Below are positions 35,163-44,400 of a stretch of 64,000 nt of DNA, piece after piece (position 1 is the first letter of the stretch; every line of letters begins with the position of its first letter). Origin of the DNA: Verrucomicrobiota bacterium. GTDB lineage: Bacteria > Verrucomicrobiota > Lentisphaeria > JABSQK01 > JAJFLO01. Made by a program: the position numbers and the translations under genes. A model generated the notes under the pieces. It was not told the origin of the DNA, did no database searches, and saw only the letters and a list, made by a program, of their open reading frames with translations. The stretch lies in contig JAJFLQ010000187.1 in NCBI GenBank assembly GCA_021772615.1, positions 16,370 to 80,369 on the forward strand, in the 5' to 3' direction.

Positions 35163-36263
35163 TCACTTGTGGGTGCCGACGGTTTTGGCCCACGCAACGA
35201 CTTCGCCTGATAGCTTGCGCATTTTCGCGGGATCGGATATTTCCGAAAGCCAAAGTTCGAAAAGTCGAAAAAACGCCTTGCGAAATATCGTTAGATACTT
35301 GATCCTCTCCTGAAAATGACTGCCCGGATCCAGGCCGGTAACAGGTGGCAGCACAACGCTTCGGAATACCAGCGTGTCGGCATCGAGCGTAAAGCTCCAC
35401 ATCTCGTCATCACGCGCGAGTAGGAATTTCGCTTTCTTTAACTTCTTGCCCGATAAGAGTGCGGAATTCGCTTCGCCGCTGATCGTTGGAAGGCCGCGAC
35501 GAACGACAATCTCCTGGGCGGCGTCACCTTCACCGGCCAAAACCAGCGGCCCCTGGACAAGGATACTGAATTCGCCCAGATCGGCTACCTTGAACGTACC
35601 GCCTCGCTCTTCCTGGAAAAACCACAGCCATGTCATGAAGTCGCGGCCGATCGAACTCTCGTAGTCAATGTCGACCGGCTCATCGGTGAAGAGCAACCGC
35701 GGCAGGTTATCGGGATTGGCCTTGAACTCAGTTTCGGCCAGCAGCTCCGCTGTCAGCGGTAGCGGCTCGAAGCCGATCGTTTCACAGAAGAAATACAGGA
35801 ATTGATCAATTTGAGATAATGAGGTGGCGGCGAGGTACATGAATGCCGCAGGCGCATCAACAACAAAGGGGATGCCGCGGAGAGCCGGCGGCATATCTTT
35901 GAGCAGGCGATCCTTTACGTCCTCCTTTATCTCCTTCTTTTGTTTGCGGCTCAGAAACTGGATGTTTCCCTTTTGTGCAGCTGCCAGCTCCTCGATTCGG
36001 CATTCAGCCTTAAAAAGTGCCGGCGGAATCTTCCGAACTGCGGAACGCAGCACGAGATGGAGGTGGCCGCCCGGTAATGCCGTCGATTCGTCAATCTGCG
36101 TATCCAGCAGATGCCGTCCGCTTACCCAGCCGATCTGGGGTTCGTCCAGCACGGTTGCCAGCGAGTACCCTTTTTGATTCTCGAAGCGGTCAAGCGCGTC
36201 GTCGGGAAGAGTTTGCATCATTTTACAGATAGTGAAAGACAGCGATCCATTGTCAAACGGCAT
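35163..36263 (-). CDS. rdgC: RdgC-like recombination-associated DNA-binding protein
   Basis: A 366-aa protein resembling RdgC, a ring-shaped dimer that binds duplex DNA and limits RecA activity in proteobacteria. Matching features are IGWVSGRHLLDTQI near the N-terminus, the lysine-rich helix SRKQKKEIKEDVKDRLLKDM in the middle, and IPFVVDAPAAFMYLAATS, which corresponds to the LVVDAAS region of RdgC. The DNA-ring function is inferred from the family. AGAGGAG lies 7 nt before the ATG. It is the first gene of the rdgC-sthA-gdhA-helicase line and is divergent from bioA. Confidence 0.75.
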   Translation of the reverse strand: MPFDNGSLSFTICKMMQTLPDDALDRFENQKGYSLATVLDEPQIGWVSGRHLLDTQIDESTALPGGHLHLVLRSAVRKIPPALFKAECRIEELAAAQKGNIQFLSRKQKKEIKEDVKDRLLKDMPPALRGIPFVVDAPAAFMYLAATSLSQIDQFLYFFCETIGFEPLPLTAELLAETEFKANPDNLPRLLFTDEPVDIDYESSIGRDFMTWLWFFQEERGGTFKVADLGEFSILVQGPLVLAGEGDAAQEIVVRRGLPTISGEANSALLSGKKLKKAKFLLARDDEMWSFTLDADTLVFRSVVLPPVTGLDPGSHFQERIKYLTIFRKAFFRLFELWLSEISDPAKMRKLSGEVVAWAKTVGTHK

Positions 36264-36349
36264 TGGTTTGCTCCTCTGAGTTTTGAACGACCGACCGAAA
36301 CAGGTCGAGAGCGCAGAAATAGAAATAGTTGAGCGTAGTTTCGAAGGAA

Positions 36350-36367
36350 CGCAACCGTATGGTTGCG
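36350..36367. promoter_or_regulatory. 7-bp inverted repeat between rdgC-like and bioA genes
   Basis: CGCAACC-GTAT-GGTTGCG is a perfect 7-bp stem with a 4-nt loop in the 193-nt divergent region. It might be an operator or a small palindromic repeat. It does not match BirA or BioR operator patterns that I know. Confidence 0.3.
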
Positions 36368-36456
36368 GTTATGGTGAATCCTGTGAAAGCGTGCTACTGT
36401 ACGGCCGACCGGTTCGAATTTTAGTGTAACACGACGAGATTTCTTATAGGGCGACC

Positions 36457-37812
36457 ATGAACACCAACGCGATTTATCGCAAATTAGCCGAAAAAGATAA
36501 AAAATTTCTGTGGCACCCGTTTACACAGATGCAGGATTACGTAGCTGCCGCGCCCATTATCATTGAACGTGGCGAAGGTATTAAGCTTCAAGACGTACAA
36601 GGGCGATCCTATTATGACGGCGTCTCGTCGATCTGGCTCAATGTCCATGGCCATTGTGTCCCGGATATAGACCGGGCAATCATCGAGCAACTCGGACGTA
36701 TAGCCCATTCAACACTGCTGGGACTTTCAAGCGTGCCCGCCATTCACCTCGCGGAAAAACTGGTGTCGATCGCACCCGACGGACTCTGCAAGGTTTTTTA
36801 TTCCGACAGCGGTTCTGAGGCCGTAGAGATCGGTATTAAAATTGCCTATCAGTATTGGCAGCTCAAAGGCGAACCGAGCCGGTCATCATTCATCGCCATG
36901 ACCAATGCCTACCACGGTGACACTATAGGCGCAACCAGCGTCGGCGGTATAGACCTGTTCCACGAGACATATCACGATCTGATGTTTGCCGTGCACCGCG
37001 TACCCTATCCGCACGCCTACCGCTACGACGGTACTATCGAACAATGTACCAATCACTGTCTCAATCGCTTGCGGATGCTATTGGATATGAAGCAACGCGA
37101 AATTGCCGGCTTGATTGTCGAGCCCATGGTACAGGGCGCCGCGGGGATGATCATGATGCCTCCGGGATTCATGGCGCAACTGCGATCGATATGTGACGAG
37201 CATAATATCCTTCTTCTTGCAGATGAAGTCGCTACTGGTGTCGGGCGTACCGGTCGGTGGTTTGCCTGCGATCACGACGGCATCAGTCCCGATATCATGA
37301 TGATGGCCAAGGGGCTCACCGGTGGTTACCTGCCTCTTGCTGCGACACTCACGACCGAGGACGTCTACAACGCTTTTCTTGGTGATTACAGTGAGCGCAA
37401 AACGTTTTTTCACGGTCACTCATACACCGGCAATCAGCTCGGCTGCGCTGCTGCTCTAGCGAATCTCAAGCTTATCGAAGACACCCGCCTTGTCGAATCG
37501 GTATCGGAGAAATCACAGCTGCTGCACGATTTGCTGGAACCACTTCGCGATCATCCTAATGTCGGTGATATTAGGAAGTTAGGAATGATGACCGGAATCG
37601 AGCTTGTTCGCGACAAGGCCGGCAAGGAAGCATTCGACTGGGATGAGAAGATCGGGATACAGGTATGTATTCGCTCCACAGAATTGGGAATGATTCTACG
37701 TCCGCTGGGAAATGTCATTATCTTCATGCCGCCGCTCGCCAGCACAGTCGCGGACCTCACGGCAATGACGAAAATCTTGCAGCAGGCAATCGGCGACGTC
37801 CTACCGAGCTGA
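36457..37812 (+). CDS. bioA: adenosylmethionine-8-amino-7-oxononanoate aminotransferase
   Basis: BioA converts KAPA to DAPA with SAM as amino donor in biotin synthesis; a cytoplasmic PLP enzyme. The 451-aa protein has the N-terminal LWHPFTQMQDY that distinguishes BioA, then DGVSSIWLNVHGH, SDSGSEAVEIGIKIAYQYW and the PLP-aspartate loop LLLADEVATGVGRTGRWFAC. The Schiff-base lysine K285 is in MMMAKGLTGGYLPLAAT, and HGHSYTGNQLGCAAA follows. No other biotin gene is nearby, so it is a lone bioA. The Shine-Dalgarno is weak (AGGGCGACC). Confidence 0.97.
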   Translation: MNTNAIYRKLAEKDKKFLWHPFTQMQDYVAAAPIIIERGEGIKLQDVQGRSYYDGVSSIWLNVHGHCVPDIDRAIIEQLGRIAHSTLLGLSSVPAIHLAEKLVSIAPDGLCKVFYSDSGSEAVEIGIKIAYQYWQLKGEPSRSSFIAMTNAYHGDTIGATSVGGIDLFHETYHDLMFAVHRVPYPHAYRYDGTIEQCTNHCLNRLRMLLDMKQREIAGLIVEPMVQGAAGMIMMPPGFMAQLRSICDEHNILLLADEVATGVGRTGRWFACDHDGISPDIMMMAKGLTGGYLPLAATLTTEDVYNAFLGDYSERKTFFHGHSYTGNQLGCAAALANLKLIEDTRLVESVSEKSQLLHDLLEPLRDHPNVGDIRKLGMMTGIELVRDKAGKEAFDWDEKIGIQVCIRSTELGMILRPLGNVIIFMPPLASTVADLTAMTKILQQAIGDVLPS

Positions 37813-37916
37813 TGGGCTTGGTATTTACCGATCTTTGCCAAAATCTTTTCTGTCATTCCCTGTTCCAGATTCGGTATTCAAACACGGCTTTGGACCAGGA
37901 GCCGGATGTATCAATA

Positions 37917-38882
37917 TCACTCCACCCATACCCGGTGTTTCTTGAGCGAAAATATCTGATCCCAACCGCGTGATTCCTGCGCACGGTGTGCGCGTTTATA
38001 CTTTAACGCCGGGCCGTGCTTGTTTAGCACATCCTCCACAAACAATTCTGAACCCACTGCAATGCCCTTGGTCGCGAACCGGACTTTCAACATCAATCGC
38101 TGTGACCAGCCTAACGTTAACGCCTTGTGGTCTTGATTCAGCACATCGGCGACCAGGCGGCGGTCGATGCCCGTACGGTCGGCGGTATGTCCCACGAGAT
38201 ACGTTCGAAATCGATCCCACACGCGGGTTTGGAGTAGGGCGGTTGACCCATTCAGTTCAACTTCCGGCAGTCCGAGTTCTCGACCGATAAGCCGTGACAA
38301 TACAGCTTCGTCTTCCTGCAGCTGCCCCTTTACCACGCGTTCTGCGTAACCGCACCATCGGTACTCGGCAGGATCCGCGACGATGCCGGCGCGTACAGGA
38401 TTTAGTGTTATATACGCCATCATCTTGGCCAATGCGCCGTTTTCATCAACAATGACGCTGTCGAATCTGCCGCCGAACAAGCGGCCCCAGCGATTTTGTC
38501 GCTTATTGAACCACTGCGTGAATCGCTGCTGAAAATTGGACACCACCAGACTGATATCATGAATTTTCGTCCGAAAACCTTCCAGGACATCATTGCCGGG
38601 ATCGAAAGGATTCGGCAGCCGATGGTATCGTTGCCATTTGGCAACCAGACTATCGTGTGTCATTTCCGACGGCTTTGGTATCTCGATTACTGCGTGGTAG
38701 TGGTTATCCATCACCACATAATCCCACACCCGGTAACTGAGTCGTTCTTGACCTGCGAACAACAATTGGCGGAGTTTCTCCTTCTCCACATCTCCCAGCA
38801 CGAAACTGCCTCCGGTGATTCGGTTTGTAATCATGTAAAAGCACCGTTCATCACCGTTCATCTTCACTCTGTTGTGATACAT
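37917..38882 (-). CDS. RAYT-family (Y1/REP-associated) transposase
   Basis: A 321-aa Y1_Tnp/RAYT protein. The HUH motif is H61-Y-H63 in VVMDNHYHAVIEIP. The following region has FQQRFTQWFNKRQNRWGRLF and MMAYITLNPVRAGIVADPAE, then YRWCGYAE, closely resembling RAYTs that I associate with Verrucomicrobiota and Lentisphaerota. The helix that usually carries the nucleophilic Tyr reads RFTQWFN, with Phe at the expected place, so catalysis is uncertain. An AAGGAGAG precedes the ATG by 5 nt. No terminal repeats of a normal insertion sequence are visible; two tandem 20-bp repeats lie 58 nt upstream of the start. RAYTs are single-copy and associated with REP dispersal. Confidence 0.88.
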   Translation of the reverse strand: MYHNRVKMNGDERCFYMITNRITGGSFVLGDVEKEKLRQLLFAGQERLSYRVWDYVVMDNHYHAVIEIPKPSEMTHDSLVAKWQRYHRLPNPFDPGNDVLEGFRTKIHDISLVVSNFQQRFTQWFNKRQNRWGRLFGGRFDSVIVDENGALAKMMAYITLNPVRAGIVADPAEYRWCGYAERVVKGQLQEDEAVLSRLIGRELGLPEVELNGSTALLQTRVWDRFRTYLVGHTADRTGIDRRLVADVLNQDHKALTLGWSQRLMLKVRFATKGIAVGSELFVEDVLNKHGPALKYKRAHRAQESRGWDQIFSLKKHRVWVE

Positions 38883-39214
38883 ACAACTCTCCTTTCCTTA
38901 GACTCATCATTCACAACATACACCCATTCATCTCATTATAAAGGACTGTCCGCTTTTTTGAAGGACTGTCCGCTTTTTTGCCTAGCAAGAAAAAGTTCGT
39001 CTTGCAATCGAGTGGCGGTGTTGCTGAAGTACGGCTCTGGGGGCGTCGCTCGCTCCCTTCCACGGGGCAACCTTAGAGCCGGGGCCTCTGAGCTCGAATT
39101 CCTTGCACCCTCCCGTCGCGGTCTCCAGTCGGCGTATGGCATCAGCTTTAGAGCATTGTGATATGATGAATCGACGCCGTCGGATGATTCTCGGTAGTGA
39201 GGCTCGAGTATGAT
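38883..39214. other. 332-nt gap upstream of the RAYT gene
   Basis: The gap lies between the RAYT start and the stop of the MBL gene. It holds the tandem repeat at 38941-38980; the rest shows no gene or recognisable structure. Confidence 0.5.
38941..38980. repeat. two perfect tandem 20-bp repeats near the RAYT gene
   Basis: AAGGACTGTCCGCTTTTTTG occurs twice in exact tandem (38941-38960 and 38961-38980). On the minus strand each unit ends with a pyrimidine-free run of A6 and contains GCGGACAGTCC. Similar short phrases of the type GACAGTCC plus an A/T-run are often found beside Y1-transposase genes; that link is from memory and is an inference. Confidence 0.7.
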
Positions 39215-40333
39215 TTACGGTAGCGGGAGCAGGTCGAAATGAATGGTCGCTGAGGGCGCAGGAAGGGTCCAGCCCGCATCGGCCGGTAGCTTGGTGAGCA
39301 TGCGATAGATGAAGCGATTAACGTTGGTCAGTGGCACAGACCGGAGGTTTTTCGCCTTGCTGGGAAGGCGCCGAAAGAAATCCTCCCAATGAATCAGGAT
39401 GACGTGTCGGGGTTGTAGGGCGTGTATGATGTCTTCTGGATATCCTGATATGTAATTGAATCCAGGCACGCAGAGTATGGCAATGTCGACTCTGAGATTC
39501 TCATAGGGCGGTGACTGAAAGAATTCTGCCGGAACGGCACTGGCCGCGTCCTGGTAAAAAATACGAATGGATGAATCCGGGACGGCCGGGTCTTTGATGG
39601 TGAGTAGAAAGGCATAGGTTTGCCCCTCTTTCCACCCCCACGCGGTCCGCGGCAGTTTCGGTTTTGGTCCCGTGGCTTTGCCACCGAATAACTTGAGACA
39701 GAAGAAGTGTGGGGCGTGATCGGACGGGATAGCGATAATATCCATATTACCCACCGTGTGGGGACGGCCGTTACGGATACCGACATCCGTAACGAGCGCA
39801 GGCGGAATGTCATCATGAACCGCGGCGAGGATATTCTTCGTGGTTGCACTGCCGAATATTTCGGCCGTCAATCCGTGCTTGCGATACAGGTACGGCAGGT
39901 CCATCAGATGATCATAGTGTGCATGACCCACAAGGATGGCTCGCAGGTTGGGCACCGGCCGGAAACCACGTTCGATGCGTTCCGGTCGCGGCGATATCGG
40001 GAATGGAAGTGCAACGCGTAGTAGAACTGGATTGCTGAAAAACGGAGCGCCCATAATCGCATGCCCGGCGCGCTCAATGACCACACCGCCTGCGCCAAGA
40101 TAGGTTATTCCAACTGGGGCGGCGTTCGTCGAATGGTCTAGCGCGACCACGCGGTGAGCTGTTGTAATCGGTAGGTTTTTTGATGAACCAGCATCCAACT
40201 GTGGCGGTATCACGAACAACAGCAGGGTAGCCACGACGCATTTCGGTCGTGTCTTTCCCACCATTCTTGTACGCGGTCCGGCGTTCGCCGGTATCTTGAT
40301 CGGAATCGAATCGGTAACAAATTTATTAATCAT
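39215..40333 (-). CDS. exported MBL-fold metallo-hydrolase
   Basis: A metallo-beta-lactamase-fold protein of the Lactamase_B_2 type. The metal motif is H137-A-H-Y-D-H142 in VGHAHYDHLMD, with IPSDHAPHFF and VILIHWEDFF supplying later ligands. A hydrophobic stretch CVVATLLLFVIPPQLDAG near residue 32-49 looks like a signal peptide following a basic region; the reading frame contains an internal ATG at 40264 that would place it at the N-terminus, and that start is quite likely. The substrate is unknown; the family hydrolyses phosphodiesters or N-acyl-phosphatidylethanolamine-type lipids. No good Shine-Dalgarno is seen for either start. Confidence 0.85.
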   Translation of the reverse strand: MINKFVTDSIPIKIPANAGPRTRMVGKTRPKCVVATLLLFVIPPQLDAGSSKNLPITTAHRVVALDHSTNAAPVGITYLGAGGVVIERAGHAIMGAPFFSNPVLLRVALPFPISPRPERIERGFRPVPNLRAILVGHAHYDHLMDLPYLYRKHGLTAEIFGSATTKNILAAVHDDIPPALVTDVGIRNGRPHTVGNMDIIAIPSDHAPHFFCLKLFGGKATGPKPKLPRTAWGWKEGQTYAFLLTIKDPAVPDSSIRIFYQDAASAVPAEFFQSPPYENLRVDIAILCVPGFNYISGYPEDIIHALQPRHVILIHWEDFFRRLPSKAKNLRSVPLTNVNRFIYRMLTKLPADAGWTLPAPSATIHFDLLPLP

Positions 40334-40427
40334 ATTTTCGCCCGTAACCCGTTTTCTTCAGGATGATTCGTCACTCCGGTAAACTAGCCCATTTCTAGCA
40401 GTTCTACGAGCTGCGAAGAAGGTGCAT

Positions 40428-40440
40428 AGGCTTCCAGCCT
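40428..40440. repeat. short hairpin AGGCT-TCC-AGCCT followed by GTAG
   Basis: A 5-bp stem with a 3-nt loop sharing the AGGCT/AGCCT core with 17400-17416. It is followed directly by GTAG (40441-40444), the tetranucleotide associated with many REP sequences. It lies between two minus-strand genes. Confidence 0.4.
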
Positions 40441-40540
40441 GTAGCTTGCGGCAACCCCGAATTGATCAAACGCTCTGAATTTCGAATCCGAATGTCGTTG
40501 TCAGAACGCGCCCGAAAAGCTACAGCCAAGATTGTCCAAG

Positions 40541-41323
40541 CTAATATGCGTACACGCGGTCAATAAATTGCTGTACTCCCTGCTTGAATGCTTCCGGTGC
40601 TTCCCACGGCACACGATGCGCTGCACCGTCGATGATTGTGTGCGTGATTACCGGACATGTCGCAGCCAGGGCTTTCCCAATCCGGCAATATTTGCTGTCT
40701 TCACGGCCCGAGATATACAGAATCGGTGGAGCTGCCAGTGACGCCAGTGCAGGTGTGATCTCCGGCGTGTTGCCATTCGAGAAAATTCGCAACATCCGAG
40801 CAATGCCCGCCCTTGATAGCTCGGATTCCGTCGGCGGCCACGGGTTTGCGCGGCCGGAAAATACCGGCTGGCGATTCCAATCGTCAACAACATTGTTCCA
40901 GGGCATTTCCTCGAAGCGTCGGGCCCATTCGTCGTCGCGCTCCCGCCGTTGTTGCTGGTCATTGGCAGCGGCGAAGCCCGGGTGTGCCGCGACCAGGATT
41001 ATGCCATACCATTTGTTCGGCGCTCTCAAGGCGGCGCGCAATGCGAGCCGGCCGCCCATCGAATATCCCAGAAGAAAACCGGCCGGGCTACAGCAATCGG
41101 CATGGATTCGTTGTTGAAAGTCATCGACCCACTCATCGATTGTATCCCATACAGCGCTCCAAAGGTTCTCCTCGGTGATCGGAAGCGGTGACGCGTGTCC
41201 CTGTTGGTCTGTGGTGTAAAATGCATCGGCGAACGGCTGCCATACTTCAGGCGGCTGCAAGTTTCCGTGGATACAGAACAGGCGTGGACGGTTGCTTTTT
41301 GCCGAGGAGGGCTGCTGTTTCAC
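40541..41323 (-). CDS. MenH-like alpha/beta hydrolase
   Basis: A 260-aa alpha/beta-hydrolase. Oxyanion region is CIHGNLQPPEVW, nucleophile S88 lies in LLGYSMGGRLAL (the GYSMGGR elbow is typical of MenH, SHCHC synthase), the acid lies in SGREDSKY and the histidine is H236 in DGAAHRVPWEAP. MenH removes pyruvate in menaquinone synthesis. There are no other men genes here, and the family also includes unrelated esterases, so the pathway is not assigned. The gene is divergent from the PKD-protein gene. Confidence 0.78.
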   Translation of the reverse strand: MKQQPSSAKSNRPRLFCIHGNLQPPEVWQPFADAFYTTDQQGHASPLPITEENLWSAVWDTIDEWVDDFQQRIHADCCSPAGFLLGYSMGGRLALRAALRAPNKWYGIILVAAHPGFAAANDQQQRRERDDEWARRFEEMPWNNVVDDWNRQPVFSGRANPWPPTESELSRAGIARMLRIFSNGNTPEITPALASLAAPPILYISGREDSKYCRIGKALAATCPVITHTIIDGAAHRVPWEAPEAFKQGVQQFIDRVYAY

Positions 41324-41339
41324 GAGATCTTGAAACTCC

Positions 41340-41368
41340 TTGCCGCTGCGAGCTTTTTAGTGTATCTT
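41340..41368 (+). promoter_or_regulatory. candidate promoter for the PKD-protein gene
   Basis: TTGCCG (41340-41345) and TATCTT (41363-41368) are separated by 17 nt, 131 nt before the ATG of the PKD-protein gene. It is a resemblance to sigma70 promoters only. Confidence 0.28.
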
Positions 41369-41498
41369 TGGCCACAAGTGTACGCGCGATGGTACGCCGC
41401 ATCTGCGCGTTCTATGACAGGTCGGCACCGTGTCGTAGACGTCATGGGCGTGCAATAGGTTCATGCTGAGAATGTGCGGTTGAAGGAGATTTGATGCA

Positions 41499-44400
41499 AT
41501 GACGGATTGTGTAAAAACATTCTGGCTTATTGCTGCTTCCGGTTTGTTTGCTGTATTTCCGGTATTGGCAGATGGGGCCTGGATTCCCCTGGCGCCAGAT
41601 GGCGAACCGAATATCAGTGCGTCAGTATCTGTTCATTCATCCGCCCCGTCGGTGACATACCACGACCTGGAAAGCGGCCGTGTATTTGCGGTGTGGGAGG
41701 AGGTGATTGGCGGCGTTCCGGAAATTTATCTGCGTTACTTCGACTGCGCTGCGCCGACATCGGGCTGGCAAGCGCTTGGAAACAGCGCCGCCGGTACAGG
41801 AATCAGCGGCACGGCTGGGCATCCCTCGCGGCTCCCGCGCGTGGCGGTCGACGGCACCGGCAAGGTGTGGGTGGTGTGGCAGGAGGGCGAAGGACTCGAT
41901 TCTGAAGCACTGGTGGAGGATCTGGTGTCAATCTGGACGTCCGTACGAGAAATCCTGGAAGGGAGCGGCACGGCGAATCAGAAATTTGATCTGATACGTA
42001 CCGAGCTACAGCAGATACCCGACACCATTGCAGCAGGTTCAACGTCGCCATCTTACATTTATGCCAAATGTTTCAACACAACTTCCGGTATGTGGGAGGG
42101 CGTTGATGGATCGGCCTCCGGTTCGGGCATAAGTGGAAACGACACCGCGAGTTTCGCTGTTCATCCGGACATCGTCATCTACCAGGGGCAACCGTTTGTT
42201 GTCTGGAGCTACGTGCGTGTCGAGGCCGACGGCGCCACGTCGCAGGCCAGATACGACGATTTAATTTCTGATCCTCTAAATAATTTCGGCGATATATATG
42301 GTGCTCATCTCGATGCGGGCTCGTGGTCTTCCCTGGGGGGATCATTCGGAAGTTATGCGAACACCGTAAGTCCCGGAATAAGTGCGTCTGGATTTGACCC
42401 GATAGCGGTGTCGCCGCGTATCGTATCACGCAGCAGCGACGGAGCGCCGGTTGTCGCGTGGCAGCAGACATTTCTGGTGTTGTCAGTGACAACGCTCCAG
42501 GATATTATCGCTCTTGACGCATTTGCCGACAGCGAATTCGCTGCGATTCCCCAGGCCCACCTGCGTGTATTCGGAGGTGCGTCGTGGGATGCCCTTGACG
42601 ACGGCGACGTCGACAGTACAGATGACGCAAATGGTGGTTTGAGTCGGGTAAAGGATTCGGGTGGTGCGGCAGCCGGCGTGAGCAGCATCGACCTCGCGGC
42701 CGGCAGCGACGATGAGGTGTCGCTGGTTTACACTGTCACCAGTCCGCAAACCAGCCCGGTTACCAATCTTCCGGTTGTTGAGGTGTACGGCAAGCAATGG
42801 CGCGACACCGATTCCAGTTCGGCGATTAACTTCAGCTGGACCGACAACGGCGGGCAGTGGCGCGATATTTCCGGGAGTCCGCTCGACTCCGCGTTTCAGC
42901 CGGCTTTGGCATACAACGGGGCAGACGCGCCGGTGGTGGTCTGGGTTGATGCCTTTTTCGCTGTATTCGGTTTGCAGTGGGATGCGGTCACACAAGCGTG
43001 GCATCCTCTGGGTAACTCGACTTACCGCGGCGGTGGATTAACGCTCGAAAGCCTGACATCGGATATAAGTGCGGAGATTGTCGCAGGTACCGTGAATCCC
43101 GGGCTCCAGCTCAACCCCGATATCGAAATATTCGGCAACGGCAACCCGATGACCATTTGGCAACGGGTCGCGATGCCAGATGCGGTCAAGATGCAGGCAG
43201 CGCAGACTGATTTCGAAGATCCTTCCGCGGTCCGGTCGCTTATCGAGACGATGCGGGCGGAGTCGGAGAATGTGAAGTACGATATCTGGCTGCGGCTTTT
43301 CAACCGTGCACCGGTATTGTCCGATACGATGCCGTTGACTGGCCCGGTATGTATCGCTCCACAGGCGTCGGTAGCGTTCTCTGCTGTATTTGATGATCCT
43401 GACGGCGATGCCTTGAGTATCACCTGGGATTTTGGTGATGGTAGCCAGGCAGACACCGCCACGCCGTCACCTCATCAGTATGTCGCCGAGGGCCGTTACT
43501 TTGCCACCGTGACCGTCGCGGACAGCCTCGGCGCGACCGCCTCTGCGTCGTGGACGATCAAGGTCGGCAATCCGCCCGAAGGAACCATCGATTTTCCATT
43601 TGACGGCGACGAGTTTATCCTGGATCAGGATGGGACCGTGATCGTGACGTTTGAAGCAACGGTTACGGATGCCGACGGTGATCCGTTGAGTGTGCGCTGG
43701 AATCTCGACGGCGGCGTCCCGGCGATTTCATTTCTCGAGGACCCAGGCGACGTGTTGTATTCCTCGCCCGGCGTATACGACATTGCACTTGTCGTTGCGG
43801 ACAGCACGGGCCTGGTCGATACCACCCCCAATACTGTCCGGATTTCCGTTGTCGATGCGGATGCGGATAATAATCCTCCAAACGGTTTGATCACTATGCC
43901 GTCGGAAAATCAGACCATCTCGTCGGGGCAATCACTTACATTCGGAGCCGACTTTACCGATCCGGAATTCGATGGCATCGCAATGTACAGCTGGGACTTC
44001 GGTGGCGGCGCCGATGATATAATTGGCAACAGCGAAACCGGTGCGGTAATATTTAACACACCCGGGACGTTTACTGTGTCGCTGACCGTCACCGATGATA
44101 ATTTCGCCGGCGCCTTGACCGATCCTACACCCGACACCGTTGTGGTCACGGTGGTCGGTGACAATCTCCCGCCCGACGGGTTTATTTCATCGCCGGTCGC
44201 ACCCATATTGATCGTACCTCCGGGAAGCAATGTCACCTTTGCCGGATCCGGAACGGACCCCGATGGCAATCTGCCGTTGTCGTACATATGGGCGTTTGAC
44301 GGCGCCACACCGCAGGATTCGGATGTAGCTGTTCCCGGCAGTATCGCGCTGAATGTCATTGGCAGTTTTGACGTCACATTCACCGTAACAGATGGTGCCG

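Noticed and set aside
36400..36456. tRNA suggested by GGTTCGAATTTT upstream of bioA
   Set aside because: No acceptor stem, anticodon arm or D-arm could be matched around it.
40541..41323. menaquinone biosynthesis locus
   Set aside because: The MenH-like hydrolase has no men neighbours, and the GYSMGG elbow is not specific.
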